Positions 63,450 through 64,000 of a stretch of 64,000 nucleotides of DNA are shown here, piece by piece. The DNA comes from FEB-7 sp963698265 (lineage in GTDB: Bacteria > Pseudomonadota > Gammaproteobacteria > Burkholderiales > Usitatibacteraceae). Each line of letters begins with the position of its first letter. Within the stretch, counting starts at the first letter, position 1. The translations under genes and the position numbers were made by a program. The notes beneath the pieces were generated by a model that ran no database searches, had not been told where the DNA came from, and saw nothing but the letters and a program-made list of their open reading frames with translations. The DNA is taken from NCBI GenBank assembly GCA_963698265.1, contig CAVOQC010000004.1, positions 1,187,904 to 1,251,903 of the forward strand. The letters run 5' to 3'.

Positions 63450-63938
63450 TCAGGCAGGTGCCTGTTCGGCCTTGGCGGGCTCCGCATTGGCGGGCTCCGC
63501 CTTCACGGGCTCGGCATTGGCGAGTTCGGCCTTTGCGGGCTCCGCCTTCACGGGCTCGTCCTTGCGATCGTCCTTGCGCTCTTCCTTCCTGTCGTCGCCG
63601 GCGGTCACGTTGCGGCTCTTCTCCTCCTTCATCATGGGGGAAGGCGTGGTGACGGCCTCCCGCATCAGGACGATCAGGTGGCGAAGCACGGCGTCGTTGA
63701 ACTTGTACGCGTGCTCGAGTTCCGCGAGGGTTTCGTTGCCGACCTCGATATTCATCAGCACGTAGTGCGCCTTGAATATCTTCTGGATCGGGTAGGCGAG
63801 CTGGCGCCGGCCCCAGTCCTCGATGCGGTGCACCTTGCCGTTGCCGGTGGCGATGGTGGCCCGGTAACGCTCGATCATGGCGGGCACCTGCTCGCTCTGA
63901 TCGGGATGCACGATGAATACGATCTCGTAATGGCGCAT
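63450..63938 (-). CDS. rpsF: 30S ribosomal protein S6 with a long repetitive acidic tail
   Basis: The first 100 or so residues are a normal S6 (MRHYEIVFIVHPDQSEQV ... GRRQLAYPIQK ... YVLMNIEV). After them comes a tail of about 60 residues: first DRKEERKDDRKDE, then repeats of the form KAEPAKAEL/ANAEPVKAEP ending near the stop. E. coli S6 has a short acidic tail that is glutamylated; this tail is longer and built of Ala, Glu, Pro and Lys. The start has AAGGAGA. It is the first gene of the operon. Confidence 0.95.
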   Translation of the reverse strand: MRHYEIVFIVHPDQSEQVPAMIERYRATIATGNGKVHRIEDWGRRQLAYPIQKIFKAHYVLMNIEVGNETLAELEHAYKFNDAVLRHLIVLMREAVTTPSPMMKEEKSRNVTAGDDRKEERKDDRKDEPVKAEPAKAELANAEPVKAEPANAEPAKAEQAPA

Positions 63939-64000
63939 GGAATCTCCTTATGGGTTGAGCCCCCCGGCATGCGCATGCGGTGGGGCAAGGGGTCGGTCCT
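63939..64000 (-). promoter_or_regulatory. rpsF leader with a possible S6:S18 control element
   Basis: The 62 visible leader bases hold the AAGGAGA ribosome site (63943-63949) and a self-complementary GCATGCGCATGC (63967-63978) flanked by CCG sequences. Many rpsF leaders carry an S6:S18-binding structure, and this could be one. The window ends before it can be judged, and no promoter is seen. Confidence 0.3.

Noticed and set aside
63450..63640. CRISPR-like repetition
   Set aside because: The short repeats are in-frame codon repeats in the rpsF coding sequence, without spacers of constant length.

Overview
The window is a continuous stretch of a high-GC Gram-negative chromosome, most likely a betaproteobacterium. 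The evidence is the set of conserved blocks: rpsF-priB-rpsR-rplI-dnaB-alr-radA, tig-clpP-clpX-lon-hupB-tRNA(Val)-tRNA(Asp)-ppiD, dnaQ-rnhA-yafS/gloB, and aat-bpt. Hopanoid genes (hpnCDE), a Tat-exported Rieske-type protein and several c-type cytochromes point to a respiratory, environmental organism. I do not assign a genus. There is no rRNA, CRISPR array, insertion sequence, prophage or attachment site. No gene-free stretch exceeds about 180 bases.

Layout. 1-600: the end of moeA, then a PaaI-like thioesterase. 725-8374: a giant outer-membrane protein (one haem motif, a chain of Ig-like repeats, two beta-barrel segments), coupled to a three-haem lipoprotein cytochrome, with a convergent FecR-domain protein behind them. 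8497-14123: a TetR regulator with paired operators, an RND efflux pump (adaptor and permease) and a Rieske-like protein. 14150-19373: aat, bpt, pyrD, alanine dehydrogenase, rsxB, nth and a DUF1841 gene in a tightly packed series. 19463-23944 (minus strand): two small cytochromes c, a GGDEF-EAL protein, dnaQ, rnhA and a yafS-like methyltransferase, divergent from gloB. 24741-29468: an acetyltransferase, a TldD/TldE-type pair and an MltD-type lytic transglycosylase. 29596-41566 (minus): sodB and a peptide-uptake operon with three successive substrate-binding proteins, two permeases, a double ATPase and a periplasmic M3 oligopeptidase. 41679-50919: fabI, ppiD, three tRNAs, hupB, and the lon-clpX-clpP-tig protein-quality block. 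51021-54749: hpnC, hpnD, hpnE and an SDR lacking catalytic residues. 54877-58309: a three-gene signalling operon (class III cyclase-like membrane protein, TssQ-like lipoprotein, Ser/Thr kinase). 58340-64000 (minus): radA, alr, dnaB and the ribosomal rplI-rpsR-priB-rpsF operon.

Sequence quality. I count about 22 apparent single-base indels (about 19 insertions, 3 deletions). All lie in the first 17.2 kb, and 17 of them fall between 14.4 and 17.2 kb. Each break leaves family-conserved protein on both sides, including in the housekeeping gene pyrD. I therefore read them as probable sequence or assembly error rather than gene decay, but the genes are reported as broken as they stand.

The best candidates for something new are the outer-membrane haem/Ig-repeat/double-barrel protein with its coupled three-haem lipoprotein (725-7608), which looks like a possible outer-membrane electron conduit of unusual design, and the cyclase/TssQ-like lipoprotein/kinase operon (54877-58309), in which the cyclase lacks the usual base-recognition residues.
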